DNA from: JANPEZ01 sp031423155
GTDB taxonomy: Bacteria; Actinomycetota; UBA4738; HRBIN12
Assembly (NCBI GenBank): GCA_031423155.1
Contig: JANPEZ010000020.1
Coordinates: forward strand, 1-54,353
Length of the DNA stretch: 54,353 bases
Direction: 5' to 3'
The first letter of the stretch is position 1, and every line of letters starts with the position of its first letter. A program made the translations under genes and the position numbers. The notes beneath the pieces are model-generated. The model searched no databases, was not told where the DNA came from, and saw only the letters and a list, made by a program, of their open reading frames with translations. Positions 1 to 9,162 of this stretch are shown here, piece after piece.

Positions 1-626
1 TCCAGAGCGATGTCCTGGTAGGTGAAGAGTTCGAACCCCACCTCGCCCGTGTATCCGGAGCGGGTCAGGATCACCGGGCGCCGGTGGTATTCGGTCTCGA
101 CGCACTGCATGAACGCAAGGTCGCTGGCTCCCGGGAAGACATCCTCGGTAACTCGAACCGACTCGGGTCCTTGCACCGCGAGGAAGCACCAATCCTGGTG
201 ATACATCAGGTGCAGGCGGCCGTCGGCCTTCTCCTCTTCGAGCATGCGAAGGACTCGAGGGGCGTTCGAAGCGTTCGGAACCACGAAGTAACGCTCGTCG
301 GCCAGCCTGTAGACGATCAGGTCCTCGATGACACCCCCGCCTTCGTTCAGGACGAGGTTGTAGAGGGCCTCGCCGACCGAGGCCTTCGATAGGTCGTTGG
401 TGACGACGTGCTGAAGCATCCCGAGGGCGCCGGGGCCCGTGACGTCCACCTTGCCCAGGTGGGTTAGGTCGAAGAGGCCGACGCGTTCGCGGACCGCCTT
501 GTGTTCGGCGAGGGCTCCCTCGTATTCGATCGGCATGTTCCAGCCGGCGAATGGACCCATCTTGGCCCCGAGCCTCAGATGCTCGGCCTCCAGCGGCGTC
601 CGCCGCAGGTCGTCGACTTGCTCCAT
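1..626 (-). CDS. gcvT: aminomethyltransferase (glycine cleavage T protein), 3' end beyond window
   Basis: T protein of the glycine cleavage system: it takes the aminomethyl group from lipoylated H protein and hands the methylene to tetrahydrofolate. About 208 residues of the usual ~365 are visible. The N-terminus reads MEQVDDLRRTPLEAEH, followed by a family-typical GPFAGWNMPIEY segment, then FDLTHLGKVDVTGPGA, GGVIEDLIVYRL and a SGYTGEVGFEL motif close to the edge. The ATG at 626 is the only good start and lies 73 bp from the divergent lpdA start, so the two probably share a promoter region. No riboswitch fold was evident in that gap. LpdA is the E3 needed by this same system, which fits the pairing. 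Confidence 0.93.
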   Translation of the reverse strand, partial: MEQVDDLRRTPLEAEHLRLGAKMGPFAGWNMPIEYEGALAEHKAVRERVGLFDLTHLGKVDVTGPGALGMLQHVVTNDLSKASVGEALYNLVLNEGGGVIEDLIVYRLADERYFVVPNASNAPRVLRMLEEEKADGRLHLMYHQDWCFLAVQGPESVRVTEDVFPGASDLAFMQCVETEYHRRPVILTRSGYTGEVGFELFTYQDIAL

Positions 627-699
627 CGGGGCATCGTACGGCGGAGGGCGTGGCGCTCGCCCTGCCGGAACGGCCAACGGCGGTAGACTTTCGCTCCGG

Positions 700-2076
700 A
701 TGGCTGACGGTTATGACGTAGTGGTGATCGGCGCGGGGACCGGCGGTTATTCCGCAGCCCTTCGAGCCTCCCAACTCGGTAAACGTGTCGCCATCGTCGA
801 ACGCGACGACCGCTTGGGCGGCACCTGTCTCCTCAGGGGGTGTATCCCGACCAAGGCGCTGCTCCAGTCGGCGGCCGTGATGGACACGGTGAACCGGTCA
901 TCCGAGTGGGGTATCACCGCCAGCGGCTCCCCCGACTGGCCGGCGGTGAAGGCTTTCGAGGACAAGATCGTCGACAAGCTGGTCAAGGGCGTGACGGGCC
1001 TGATCAAGCAGCGAGGGATCGACGTCATCCACGGCGAGGCCAGACTCCTGCCGGGCCCGGCCGTGGAGGTCGTCGGCCGCCGGATCGAGACCGCCGACGT
1101 GATCTTGGCCACTGGTTCGTCTCCCAAGCTTCTGCCCGGCCTGCAGGTCACGGACAGGATCATCACCTCTGACCAGGCGCTCTCGTACGGATCTATCCCG
1201 GCTTCGGCGGTCGTCATCGGGGCGGGCGCCGTCGGCCTGGAGTTCGCCTCCCTCTACCGCTCGTTCGGCGCCGAGGTCACGCTGGTGGAGGCTCTGCCGC
1301 GCCTGGCTCCTCTGGAGGACGAGGAGGTCTCCAAGGAGATCGCCAGAGCTTTCAAGAAGCGCGGTATCCAGGCCGTTTCGGGCGCCAAGGTCCTTGAGGT
1401 CAAGGACACTGGCAAGGGCGTCGAAGTCACCTATGAGGCCGGCAAGAGCCAGACGGTCTCGGCAGATGTGTGCCTGGTGGCGATCGGCCGCGGGCCGGTC
1501 ACGGCCGGCCTGGGCCTGGAGGAAGCCGGAGTAGAGATGGACAGAGGTTTCGTGAAGGTCGACGCGCAGCTCAAGACGACCGCGCCCGGCGTTTGGGCCG
1601 TCGGAGACGTCGCCGCGACTCCCCTGCAACTCGCGCACGTGGCCTTCACAGAGGGTTACGCGGCCGCCGAGCGTATCGCCGGCCAGGAAGTCGCCGAGAT
1701 CGACTACGTGAACATCCCCAAGGTCACCTACTGCACCCCCGAGATGGCCAGCGTCGGTCTCACCGAGGCCCAAGCGATCGAGCGAGGTCACGAGATCGTG
1801 ACCGAGAAGCTGGACTTCCGGGGGATCGGCAAGGCTAACATCGTCGGCGAGACCGGGTTCGTCAAAGTCGTCGCCGGAGCAGGCGGCGGTCCCGTGCTCG
1901 GCATACACATGATCGGGCCTCACGTGACGGACCTGGTTTCCGAGGCGATGCTCATCACGAACTGGGAGGCCGCGCCGGCTGAGGTCGCCGCCATCATCCA
2001 CCCGCACCCCACCTTGTCCGAGGCGATCGGCGAAGCGCATCTGGCGCTTGCCGGTAAACCCCTTCATTCCGCGTAA
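700..2076 (+). CDS. lpdA: dihydrolipoyl dehydrogenase (E3)
   Basis: Flavoprotein that reoxidises dihydrolipoamide with NAD+, serving 2-oxoacid dehydrogenases and glycine cleavage. 458 residues, normal length. An N-terminal FAD-binding GAGTGGYSAA motif is followed by the redox disulfide in GGTCLLRGCIPTK (C43 and C48), an NAD-binding GAGAVGLEFASLY segment, a second FAD contact (GVWAVGDVA) and the C-terminal catalytic HPHPTLSE (about 434-441). The reading frame stays open far upstream to 439, but only the ATG at 700 gives the family N-terminus, and the upstream part is antisense to gcvT. It is the first gene of a co-directional run with E1alpha, E1beta, E2 and lipB; the next start is 9 nt after its stop. 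Confidence 0.97.
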   Translation: MADGYDVVVIGAGTGGYSAALRASQLGKRVAIVERDDRLGGTCLLRGCIPTKALLQSAAVMDTVNRSSEWGITASGSPDWPAVKAFEDKIVDKLVKGVTGLIKQRGIDVIHGEARLLPGPAVEVVGRRIETADVILATGSSPKLLPGLQVTDRIITSDQALSYGSIPASAVVIGAGAVGLEFASLYRSFGAEVTLVEALPRLAPLEDEEVSKEIARAFKKRGIQAVSGAKVLEVKDTGKGVEVTYEAGKSQTVSADVCLVAIGRGPVTAGLGLEEAGVEMDRGFVKVDAQLKTTAPGVWAVGDVAATPLQLAHVAFTEGYAAAERIAGQEVAEIDYVNIPKVTYCTPEMASVGLTEAQAIERGHEIVTEKLDFRGIGKANIVGETGFVKVVAGAGGGPVLGIHMIGPHVTDLVSEAMLITNWEAAPAEVAAIIHPHPTLSEAIGEAHLALAGKPLHSA

Positions 2077-2085
2077 GGAGCAGAC

Positions 2086-3144
2086 TTGTCGACCAAGACG
2101 GGCGCGGCCAAGAAGACCAACGAGCGGATCCTTCCGGATGAGCGGTTGAAGGAGATCCTGCATCTGTTGAAGCTCGCCCGGTATTTCGACGAGAGGATGG
2201 AGGCCCTCTACCGCCAGGGCAGACTTCCCGGCGCCATCTACTCCGGCCGCGGGCAGGAGGGAACCCACGTCGGGGTCGCGAGCGCCCTTCGCGCCGACGA
2301 TTCGCTCTTCCCCACCCATCGCGACCTGACCGCCCAACTGACCAAAGGTCTGGATCTGGGGCGCGTGATGGCTCAGTACTGGGGCCGCATCGACGGATAC
2401 CTGCGCGGGCGCGACGGAAACAGCCACATCGGAGACTGGCAGGGGAATCGGACCTTCGCGGTCATCTCCCACCTTCCGATCGCGTATCCGGTGGCGTGTG
2501 GCGCGGCCCTCGCGTACAAGCGGCTCGGCTCCGATCGCGTCGCCATGGCGATCTGCGGGGATGGTTCGACCTCGAACGGTCGTTGGCACGAGGCCATCAA
2601 CACCTCCTCCATCCACCGGCTTCCGGTCGTCTGGGTCGTCAACAACAACCAGTTCGCGTACTCGACGCCGAACCCACTGGAGTTCGCAACCCCCACCATC
2701 GCCGAACGCGCCAAGGCCTACGGGATACCGGGGGTACGGGTGGACGGCGGAGACGTTCTGCAGGTCTTTCAGGCCGCAGCCGAAGCCGTAGAGCGGGCCC
2801 GCCGCGGCGAGGGGCCCTCGCTGATCGAGTCGGTCTCGCTACGCTGGCGCGGCCATGCCGGACACGATCCGGCCAAGTACATGCCGGAGGGCATGCTTGA
2901 GGACTACATGGCCAACCACGACCCGGTCAGGAACTTCGAGGAATACCTGCTCACCGAGGGCGTCGTGACGAAAGAGGACATCGAGGCCGTTCAGACCGGG
3001 GTCGAGGCAGAGTTCGCGCAGGCCTACGAGTTCGGCCAGATCTCCCCGTTCCCTGAGCCCGGCGACGTTCGCCTCGGCGAGTGGGTCGAAGATGGCTACT
3101 GGGACCGCGAGCCGGGGCGCGGCGGCGGAACGGACTACCACTGA
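2086..3144 (+). CDS. 2-oxoacid dehydrogenase E1 component, alpha subunit (pyruvate/acetoin type)
   Basis: Thiamine-diphosphate-dependent decarboxylase subunit. 352 residues. The ThDP/Mg motif starts at GDG (about 158-160, GDGSTSNGRWHEA) and ends with the NNN at about 186-188, the expected ~28-residue spacing. The N-terminal part (ARYFDERMEALYRQGRLPG, GQEGTHVG) is closest to pyruvate or acetoin dehydrogenase E1alpha rather than the branched-chain type; substrate is inferred, not shown. The start is a TTG preceded by a clear AAGGAG inside the lpdA stop region. The stop overlaps the E1beta start (TGATG), indicating coupled translation and a heterotetrameric partner. Confidence 0.93.
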   Translation: MSTKTGAAKKTNERILPDERLKEILHLLKLARYFDERMEALYRQGRLPGAIYSGRGQEGTHVGVASALRADDSLFPTHRDLTAQLTKGLDLGRVMAQYWGRIDGYLRGRDGNSHIGDWQGNRTFAVISHLPIAYPVACGAALAYKRLGSDRVAMAICGDGSTSNGRWHEAINTSSIHRLPVVWVVNNNQFAYSTPNPLEFATPTIAERAKAYGIPGVRVDGGDVLQVFQAAAEAVERARRGEGPSLIESVSLRWRGHAGHDPAKYMPEGMLEDYMANHDPVRNFEEYLLTEGVVTKEDIEAVQTGVEAEFAQAYEFGQISPFPEPGDVRLGEWVEDGYWDREPGRGGGTDYH

Positions 3145-4187
3145 TGGCCACTCAGGTCGAAGCCGGAGCTGCCGGGCACGGCGCCGAACCTCGCGGCAAG
3201 CGCACCGACTCCGGGGAAGCGACCTACCTGATAGCGGTGGCCGAGGCCCTCTGGGAGGAGATGGAGCGCGACGAGAAGGTCTTCATGCTGGGTGAGGACA
3301 TCGGCGCGTACGGCGGCGCCTTCAAGGTGACGGAAGGCTTCATCGATCGCTTCGGCGCCGATCGAGTGATGGACACACCGATCGCTGAGGAGACGATCGT
3401 CGGGATGGCCGTGGGAGCCGCGATGGAGGGCTTCCGCCCGGTCGCCGAGTTCCAGTACTCCGACTTCATGTCTTCTGGTTTCGATGAGATCACGACCGTG
3501 CTGGCGCGCTACCACTACAGGACGGGCGTCCGGCTGCCGGTGGTGCTGCGAGCCCCATCAGGTGGTGGCGTGCGGGCGTCCAACTTCCACTCGTTGAACC
3601 CCGAACCCTGGTTCGCCTATACGGGCGGCATCAAGATCATGTGCCCGGCGTTCCCGACGGACGCCAAGGGGCTGCTGAAGGCAGCCATCCGGGACGACAA
3701 CCCGAGTATCTTCCTGGAACACAAGTGGATCTACCGCCGCATCAAGGAGATAGTGCCGACCGACCCGGACTTCACCATCGAGATCGGCAAGGCCGACGTG
3801 AAGCGGGAGGGCACCGACGTCTCGATAATCACCTACGGAGCGATGGTGCACAAGGCCCTCGAAGCCGCGGGATCGCTTGCGGCCAAGGGCGTATCCGTCG
3901 AGGTCGTCGACCTTCGCACCGTCTACCCGATCGACGAAGACACGGTACTTCGTTCGATAGAGAAGACATCGCGTGCGCTCGTGCTCTACGAGTCCTACAG
4001 GTTCCTCGGGATCGGTTCGGAGGTCGCCGCTATCATCGCCGAGAAGGCCTTCGAGCACCTCGACGCTCCGGTGATGCGCCTGGCGCCACCTAACATCCCC
4101 GTGCCGTTCTCTCCCCCGCTCGAGGACGCTTTCCTGCCGGGTGTCGCCGACATCGAGGCAGCCGTCGACAAGCTCTCGGCCTGGTGA
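3144..4187 (+). CDS. 2-oxoacid dehydrogenase E1 component, beta subunit
   Basis: Transketolase-like beta subunit that completes the E1 active site with the preceding alpha subunit. 347 residues from the ATG at 3144, which overlaps the alpha stop. Family motifs are easy to see: LGEDIGAYGGAFKVTEGF, TPIAEETIVGMAVGAAMEG, then RAPSGGGVRASNFHS and the C-terminal transketolase domain (VEVVDLRTVYPIDEDTV). It carries a ~20-residue charged N-terminal extension before the conserved TYLIAVAEAL region. The frame opens 63 nt earlier, but that start lies inside E1alpha and lacks support. E2 follows within 14 nt. Confidence 0.94.
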   Translation: MATQVEAGAAGHGAEPRGKRTDSGEATYLIAVAEALWEEMERDEKVFMLGEDIGAYGGAFKVTEGFIDRFGADRVMDTPIAEETIVGMAVGAAMEGFRPVAEFQYSDFMSSGFDEITTVLARYHYRTGVRLPVVLRAPSGGGVRASNFHSLNPEPWFAYTGGIKIMCPAFPTDAKGLLKAAIRDDNPSIFLEHKWIYRRIKEIVPTDPDFTIEIGKADVKREGTDVSIITYGAMVHKALEAAGSLAAKGVSVEVVDLRTVYPIDEDTVLRSIEKTSRALVLYESYRFLGIGSEVAAIIAEKAFEHLDAPVMRLAPPNIPVPFSPPLEDAFLPGVADIEAAVDKLSAW

Positions 4188-4200
4188 GGAGGGTTCGCTG

Positions 4201-5502
4201 GTGACGTCGATACAGATGCCGCAGCTCGGCGAGACGATCATCGAGGGAACGATATTGAAGTGGCTCAAGGCCGAGGGAGAAACGATCGCGCGCGACGAGG
4301 CTCTCTTCGAGATCTCCACGGACAAGGTCGATACCGAGGTGCCTTCGCCCGTTTCTGGGGTCGTTACGAAGATCCTGGTAGCCGAAGGTGAGACCGTTCC
4401 TGTGGGGACGGAGTTGGCTGTTATCGAGGATGTGGGCGCCTCCGGGGCGGGGGCGCCGTCGGACGATTACGCGGCGGCGGCGGCCGTTGTGGTTGCGCCT
4501 GTCGCCGCCGCCGCTCCAGAGTCCTCCTCTGCCCCCGCCCCTGCGGCTGCTGTCACTTCGGCGATGTCCGCCCCGGCTGTTCCCGATAGGGGGGGTCGGT
4601 CGCAGATCTTGTCGCCTCTGGTGCGGAAGTTGGCGGCGGAGCACTCGCTCGATCTGGCGTTGATCGTTGGGACGGGGACGGGGGGACGGATCACGAAGAA
4701 GGACGTTGAGGCCGTGATCGCCTCTGGCGGCGCGATCGCTCGGCCGGCGGCGGCAGCGGTGCCGGCCCTTCGGCCTTCTCCGTCGCCGGCTATGGCGGGG
4801 GCGGGGGAAGAGGTCGTTCAGATGTCGAAGGTTCGCAAGCTGATCGCGGAGCATATGCATGCTTCGCTGCAGGTCAGTGCGCGGGCCTGGAACATGGTGG
4901 AGGTGGACTTCGAGCACATCGTTCGGCTGAGGGAGCGCGTGAAGGACGCTTTCAAGGCGCGCGAGGGGATCTCACTCACCTACACGTCTTTCGTTTCGCG
5001 GGCCGTGACGGATGCGCTGCTGGCATTCCCGTACGTGAACTCGGAGCTTCGAGGCGACGAGATCATCGTCAGGCACTACGTGAACCTGGGGATCGCCGTC
5101 AGCTACGACGAGGGACTGATAGTGCCGGTTATCAAGGGCGCCGACACGCTGAACATCGTCGGGATGCAGCGGGCGATCACGGATCTGGCCAACCGGGCCC
5201 GCTCACACGAGCTGAAGCCCGATGAGATCACCGGAGGGACCTTCTCCATCACGAACCCCGGCCCTTACGGTTCGATGCTGTCGGTTCCGATCATCGCGCA
5301 GCCCCAGACCGCGATCCTGGCCTTCGACGCGATCGAGAAGCGACCGGTCGTCATCGACGATGCCATCGCGATCCGCAACCGCGCCTACCTTTCGATGTCA
5401 TGGGATCACAGGGTGATCGACGGAGCGATGGCGGCCCAGTTCCTCGCGCGGGTCAAGAACAACCTGGAGACCTGGGACTTCGCCGAAGACATCGGAGTCT
5501 GA
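4201..5502 (+). CDS. dihydrolipoamide acyltransferase (E2)
   Basis: Core enzyme that carries the acyl group on its lipoyl arm and passes it to CoA. 433 residues from a GTG at 4201 with GAGGAGG upstream. Order: one lipoyl domain (1-80) with the lipoylated lysine in STDKVDTE (K42); an Ala/Pro-rich linker (~85-125); a peripheral-subunit-binding domain (~135-170, LSPLVRKLAAEHSLDL and GRITKKDVE); a second Ala/Pro linker; and a catalytic domain (~205-430) ending in SWDHRVIDGAMAA, with catalytic H403 and D407. It is the only E2 in the window although two E1 pairs are present. The lipB start lies 1 nt past its stop. Confidence 0.95.
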   Translation: MTSIQMPQLGETIIEGTILKWLKAEGETIARDEALFEISTDKVDTEVPSPVSGVVTKILVAEGETVPVGTELAVIEDVGASGAGAPSDDYAAAAAVVVAPVAAAAPESSSAPAPAAAVTSAMSAPAVPDRGGRSQILSPLVRKLAAEHSLDLALIVGTGTGGRITKKDVEAVIASGGAIARPAAAAVPALRPSPSPAMAGAGEEVVQMSKVRKLIAEHMHASLQVSARAWNMVEVDFEHIVRLRERVKDAFKAREGISLTYTSFVSRAVTDALLAFPYVNSELRGDEIIVRHYVNLGIAVSYDEGLIVPVIKGADTLNIVGMQRAITDLANRARSHELKPDEITGGTFSITNPGPYGSMLSVPIIAQPQTAILAFDAIEKRPVVIDDAIAIRNRAYLSMSWDHRVIDGAMAAQFLARVKNNLETWDFAEDIGV

Positions 5503-5503
5503 A

Positions 5504-6184
5504 GTGCCCCGCGCCGCAAGGCTCATCGAGCCCGAGGGTCTGGTCCCCTACGACGTCGCCAACGCCGCCATGCACGAGATGGTCGAGGAGCGCCTCGGCG
5601 GTCGCATCCAGGACACGCTCATCCTGCTGGAGCACCCTCCCGTCTACACCGCGGGCAGGCGCGCCAAGCCCGAGCACGCGGTGATGTCGGAAGAGCAGAT
5701 CATCGGATCCGGCGCAGACGTCCGTCATATCGACCGGGGCGGATCCTTCACCTTCCACGGACCCGGCCAGCTGGTCGGCTATCCCATCATCGACCTTGGG
5801 TCTACGCCCGACGCGATCGCCTACGTGCGAGCGCTCGAAGAGGTCGTCATCCGCTCGGGCGCCGACCTCGGACTCGCGCTGCACCGCAGCGACGTCCAGA
5901 CGGGGGTCTGGTCGGACGATCTCAAGGTCTGCGCCATCGGCGTCAGGATCAAGCGGATGCGCGTGACCCTTCACGGTTTCGCGGTCAACTGCGCCACCGA
6001 CCTGAGCTGGTTCGACGCCATCGTCCCCTGTGGGCTTACGGAGACCGGTGTCACCTCGCTCAGCGAACTCGCAGGGCGACCGATAACGGTCGACGAACTG
6101 AAGCCGCTGGTTCGCCGTCACTTCACCGAAGTCTTCGATGTCACCTTCGCAGCGGCCGAGGATCTAGAACCCGTTTCGGCCTGA
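5504..6184 (+). CDS. lipB: octanoyl-[acyl carrier protein]:protein octanoyltransferase
   Basis: Transfers octanoate from acyl carrier protein to the lipoyl lysine of E2 and glycine cleavage H protein, the first step of lipoate assembly. 226 residues. Visible are the binding motif RGGSFTFHGPGQLVGYPI, the lysine-containing KVCAIGVRI and the downstream Cys in VPCGLTETGVTSL that provides the acyl-thioester thiol. The GTG start lies 1 nt after the E2 stop, so translation is coupled and the modifying enzyme is made with its substrate. lipA, the sulfur-insertion partner, is 10 kb downstream on the same strand. It converges on the copper operon with a 3 nt gap. Confidence 0.95.
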   Translation: MPRAARLIEPEGLVPYDVANAAMHEMVEERLGGRIQDTLILLEHPPVYTAGRRAKPEHAVMSEEQIIGSGADVRHIDRGGSFTFHGPGQLVGYPIIDLGSTPDAIAYVRALEEVVIRSGADLGLALHRSDVQTGVWSDDLKVCAIGVRIKRMRVTLHGFAVNCATDLSWFDAIVPCGLTETGVTSLSELAGRPITVDELKPLVRRHFTEVFDVTFAAAEDLEPVSA

Positions 6185-6187
6185 GAC

Positions 6188-6997
6188 TCAGAAGAGGGCG
6201 TTGGCGAGCTTGCGGCGGTACTCGGGAACTATCGGGTCCTCATCTCCGAGGTAGGCGAAGATGTCGACCATCGCCTGACGAGCATCGGGATCGTCCCTAG
6301 CCGAGGCAAGCAGCGTGTCCAGCGCCTCCTGCCAATAGCCCTCGGAGGCTCTGCTCTTCACATCCGCCAACGGATCGCCTGGCAAGACCTTCGTCCAGCG
6401 CTCGACCCGCACTATCGACATCACGCGCTCAGCCTCGGGCGCCGGCAGGAACGGTTTCACCAGCGCCTCGGCTTCATCGATGTCGCCGCGGTCGGCCAGC
6501 AGCCTTGCAAGACCTAGGGCAGCGACCTCGTTCTTCGGGTCGGCCTGCAGCGCCTGGCGGTATCGGTCTTCGGCGCCTTCGATGTCGCCTGCTTCCTCCT
6601 CGGCCGCAGCCTCGACTGCGGCCAGCTCGGCCTCGGTCGGCAAGATCGAGTCCACGAAGTTGTTGACCTCGGCCTCGGGGTAGGCGCCGATGAACATGGT
6701 GACGGGTGCTCCGTCCTTGAAGGCCACGACCGTCGGGATGCCTTGGCTCTGAACGGCTTGCAGCAGAGCCTGCCCCGCCCCGTTGTGGTCGATGTCCAGC
6801 TTCGCGAGAAGGAAGGCGCCCCCGCGCTCGGCCGCGACCTTCTCCAGGATCGGGCCGAGAGACTTGCACGGTCCGCACCATTCCGCCCACAGATCGACCA
6901 CGACCGGTCGCTGCTTGGAACCCTCGATAACGACCTGCTCGAAGTTCTCGTCGGTCACTTCGACGACGACGGGTTCGGCGGTTGCGGGCGCGCTCAT
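6188..6997 (-). CDS. thioredoxin-domain protein with C-terminal TPR repeats (CnoX/YbbN-like)
   Basis: Probable redox co-chaperone or thiol reductase. 269 residues: an N-terminal thioredoxin fold with an intact WCGPC (C41, C44), the cis-proline loop GIPTVVAF, then a C-terminal half of tetratricopeptide-like helices (IEGAEDRYRQALQADPKNE and GYWQEALDTLL). This architecture matches YbbN/CnoX. The ATG at 6997 overlaps the copA stop (tail-to-head, 4 nt), so it is the last gene of the copper operon. Copper attacks protein thiols, so a chaperone/thioredoxin here makes sense, but this is inferred from position. An ORF extension to 7102 runs into copA and is not used. Confidence 0.88.
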   Translation of the reverse strand: MSAPATAEPVVVEVTDENFEQVVIEGSKQRPVVVDLWAEWCGPCKSLGPILEKVAAERGGAFLLAKLDIDHNGAGQALLQAVQSQGIPTVVAFKDGAPVTMFIGAYPEAEVNNFVDSILPTEAELAAVEAAAEEEAGDIEGAEDRYRQALQADPKNEVAALGLARLLADRGDIDEAEALVKPFLPAPEAERVMSIVRVERWTKVLPGDPLADVKSRASEGYWQEALDTLLASARDDPDARQAMVDIFAYLGDEDPIVPEYRRKLANALF

Positions 6998-9150
6998 GCG
7001 GACAAGCCTACGGGCTCGGGACGCGAACGCCCGAACCTGCGGAGGCGGAGCGCGTTGGCTACGACCGTAACGCTGGACCCGGCCATCGCGGCGGCGGCCC
7101 ACGCCGGGGTGAGCACGCCGAAGACCGCCAGCGGGATCATCACTATGTTGTAGGCGAAGGCCCAGAACAGGTTCTGCACGATCACCCGATACGTCTTGCG
7201 TGCCAACTCCAGCGCATCGGCCACCGAGACCAAGGACCCACCGAGCAGGTTCACGTCCGATGCGGCCATCGCCACGTCGGTGCCCGTTCCCATGGCGACC
7301 CCGACATCCGCCTTCGCGATCGCGGGCGCATCGTTCAGCCCGTCCCCCGCGAAGATAACGTGCAGGCCTTCGGCCTGGAGCTTGGTGACTTCCTCGACCT
7401 TGCCCTCGGGGAAGACGTCGGCCAAGACGCGGTCTATGCCCACTTCGCGCGCGATGGCTTCGGCGGTGGCCCGACGATCGCCCGTCACCATCGCGACCTG
7501 CAGTCCGAGGGAACGCATACGGGCGACGGCCTCGGCCGCTTCGGGCTTCACTCTATCGGCGACGCTTATCAGGCCGGCGGGTATCTCGTCGTGCCAAACC
7601 GCGAAAGCCGTCAGTCCCGCCGAGGCCAGCCTGTCGGCCTCTTCGATCATCATCGGAGGAAGGCCCTGCGGCCGGCCAACGCGCACCGTCAGGCCGTCGA
7701 CCACTGCGATCGCGCCGGCTCCCGGCGTAACGGAATGGTCGGTGGAGGCGGGAACGGAGACCGCCCGCGCCAGCGCTCCCTCGACCACGGCTGCGGCTAT
7801 CGGATGCTCCGAACCGGATTCGGCCGCCGCCGCCAGAGCCAGCAGACGGGTCTCGTCGTATCCGTTTACCGGGACGATGTCGGCCAAGGTCATCTCCCCC
7901 TGCGTCACGGTTCCCGTCTTGTCGAGCAGGACGATGTCCGCGCGGCGCGACGATTCGAATATCGCCCCGTCCTTGAACAGCACTCCCATCTCGGCGGCTC
8001 GGCCCGATCCGGCCATGATGGCCGCCGGGGTCGCCAATCCGAGGGCGCAAGGGCAGGCTATGAGCAGAACCGCCACGGCGTGGAGAAGCGCCACTCCCGG
8101 ATCCGCTCCCCCGAACCCGACCCAGCCCGCGAACGTCCCCGCAGCGACGACGATCACGATCGGGACGAATATCGAGGAGATCTTGTCTGCCAGCCTTTGA
8201 ACGGGAGCCTTCGACCCCTGCGCGTGTTCGAGCAGCCGCACTATCTGGGACAGCTTCGTGTTGCGTCCGACCGTGGTTACGAAGACGACCAGCCGGCCGT
8301 GCCCATTGATGGAAGCTCCAACGACCTCATCACCGGGACCGACGTCCACGGGCACCGACTCTCCGGTCAGCAGCGAGAGATCCACCCAGGACGTGCCTTC
8401 CCTGACCACACCGTCGCTCGGGACCTTCTCCCCCGGCCTGACCACCACCAGGTTCCCTGGATGCAGGTCCTCGATCGGGATCACCTTCTCCACCCCGTCG
8501 ACCAGTACGGTCGCCTCGTTCGCGCCGCGCTCCATCAGCGCCCGGGCGGCGTCGCCCGCCGAGGCGCGCGCCCGCGCCTCGAGGGTCTTGCCCACGAGGA
8601 TCAAGGTGATGATGACCGCGCCCGTGTCGAAGTAGGAAACGTCGCGGCCGGCCAGAACCGCCCAGACGCTGTATCCGTAGGCGGCCAGTGAGCCGATCGC
8701 GATCAGGGTGTCCATCGTGGTCGCGCCGTGACGCGCCGAACGCGCAGCAGCTCTAAGGAAGGGCCACCCGGCATAGAACTGGACCGGCGTGGCAAGGACC
8801 CAAGCGATCCACATCGCGTTCGGCAGGTCCGGAGTGATGAACGTCAGGACCAGGATCGGAACGGTGAATGCGGCGGCGACGGCGAGGCGGCGTGCGAATC
8901 CTCGCGTTTCCTCATGAGCCGAACGCTCCTTCGTGTGGGGGCGCGCCGAGTATCCAACCGACTCGATCGCGCGGATCAGCGGATCCAGTTCGGCCAGCTC
9001 GGTCCGGACGGTGGCGGCGCGGGTCGCCAGGTTGACCGATGCGCCATCTACGCCCTCAACCCCTGCCAGTGCCTTCTCGATCCTGTTGACGCACGAGGCG
9101 CAGGTCATCCCCTCTATGTCGAGGACGACCTCTCTTTCCTTCGTCTCCAC
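6994..9150 (-). CDS. copA: copper-translocating P-type ATPase (P1B-1)
   Basis: ATP-driven Cu+ exporter in the plasma membrane. 718 residues. One N-terminal heavy-metal-associated domain with GMTCASC (C17, C20), a pair of membrane segments (~85-130), a CPx channel motif ACPCALGLATP, phosphorylation site DKTGTVTQG, the SEHPIA nucleotide-binding histidine loop, and hinge motif GDGLNDAPA. C-terminal membrane pair contains YNIVMIPLA and the SSVTVVANALRL motif typical of Cu+ pumps. It lies 12 nt downstream of csoR and overlaps the thioredoxin gene, so it should be induced by copper through the CsoR sites upstream. Confidence 0.96.
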   Translation of the reverse strand: METKEREVVLDIEGMTCASCVNRIEKALAGVEGVDGASVNLATRAATVRTELAELDPLIRAIESVGYSARPHTKERSAHEETRGFARRLAVAAAFTVPILVLTFITPDLPNAMWIAWVLATPVQFYAGWPFLRAAARSARHGATTMDTLIAIGSLAAYGYSVWAVLAGRDVSYFDTGAVIITLILVGKTLEARARASAGDAARALMERGANEATVLVDGVEKVIPIEDLHPGNLVVVRPGEKVPSDGVVREGTSWVDLSLLTGESVPVDVGPGDEVVGASINGHGRLVVFVTTVGRNTKLSQIVRLLEHAQGSKAPVQRLADKISSIFVPIVIVVAAGTFAGWVGFGGADPGVALLHAVAVLLIACPCALGLATPAAIMAGSGRAAEMGVLFKDGAIFESSRRADIVLLDKTGTVTQGEMTLADIVPVNGYDETRLLALAAAAESGSEHPIAAAVVEGALARAVSVPASTDHSVTPGAGAIAVVDGLTVRVGRPQGLPPMMIEEADRLASAGLTAFAVWHDEIPAGLISVADRVKPEAAEAVARMRSLGLQVAMVTGDRRATAEAIAREVGIDRVLADVFPEGKVEEVTKLQAEGLHVIFAGDGLNDAPAIAKADVGVAMGTGTDVAMAASDVNLLGGSLVSVADALELARKTYRVIVQNLFWAFAYNIVMIPLAVFGVLTPAWAAAAMAGSSVTVVANALRLRRFGRSRPEPVGLSA

Positions 9151-9162
9151 CTGAGATGCCTC

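Noticed and set aside
627..699. glycine riboswitch between gcvT and lpdA
   Set aside because: Only 73 bp are available and no tandem aptamer motif is visible.
898..2616. 572-codon minus-strand frame antisense to lpdA and E1alpha
   Set aside because: It mirrors the codon bias of strongly conserved plus-strand genes, starts at no ribosome site and has no recognisable domain.
4450..4800. low-complexity GC-rich repeat region in E2
   Set aside because: This is the coding sequence for the Ala/Pro linkers around the peripheral binding domain, usual for E2.
6982..8691. 569-codon plus-strand frame over copA
   Set aside because: Antisense shadow of a conserved ATPase gene; low-complexity translation with no motif.
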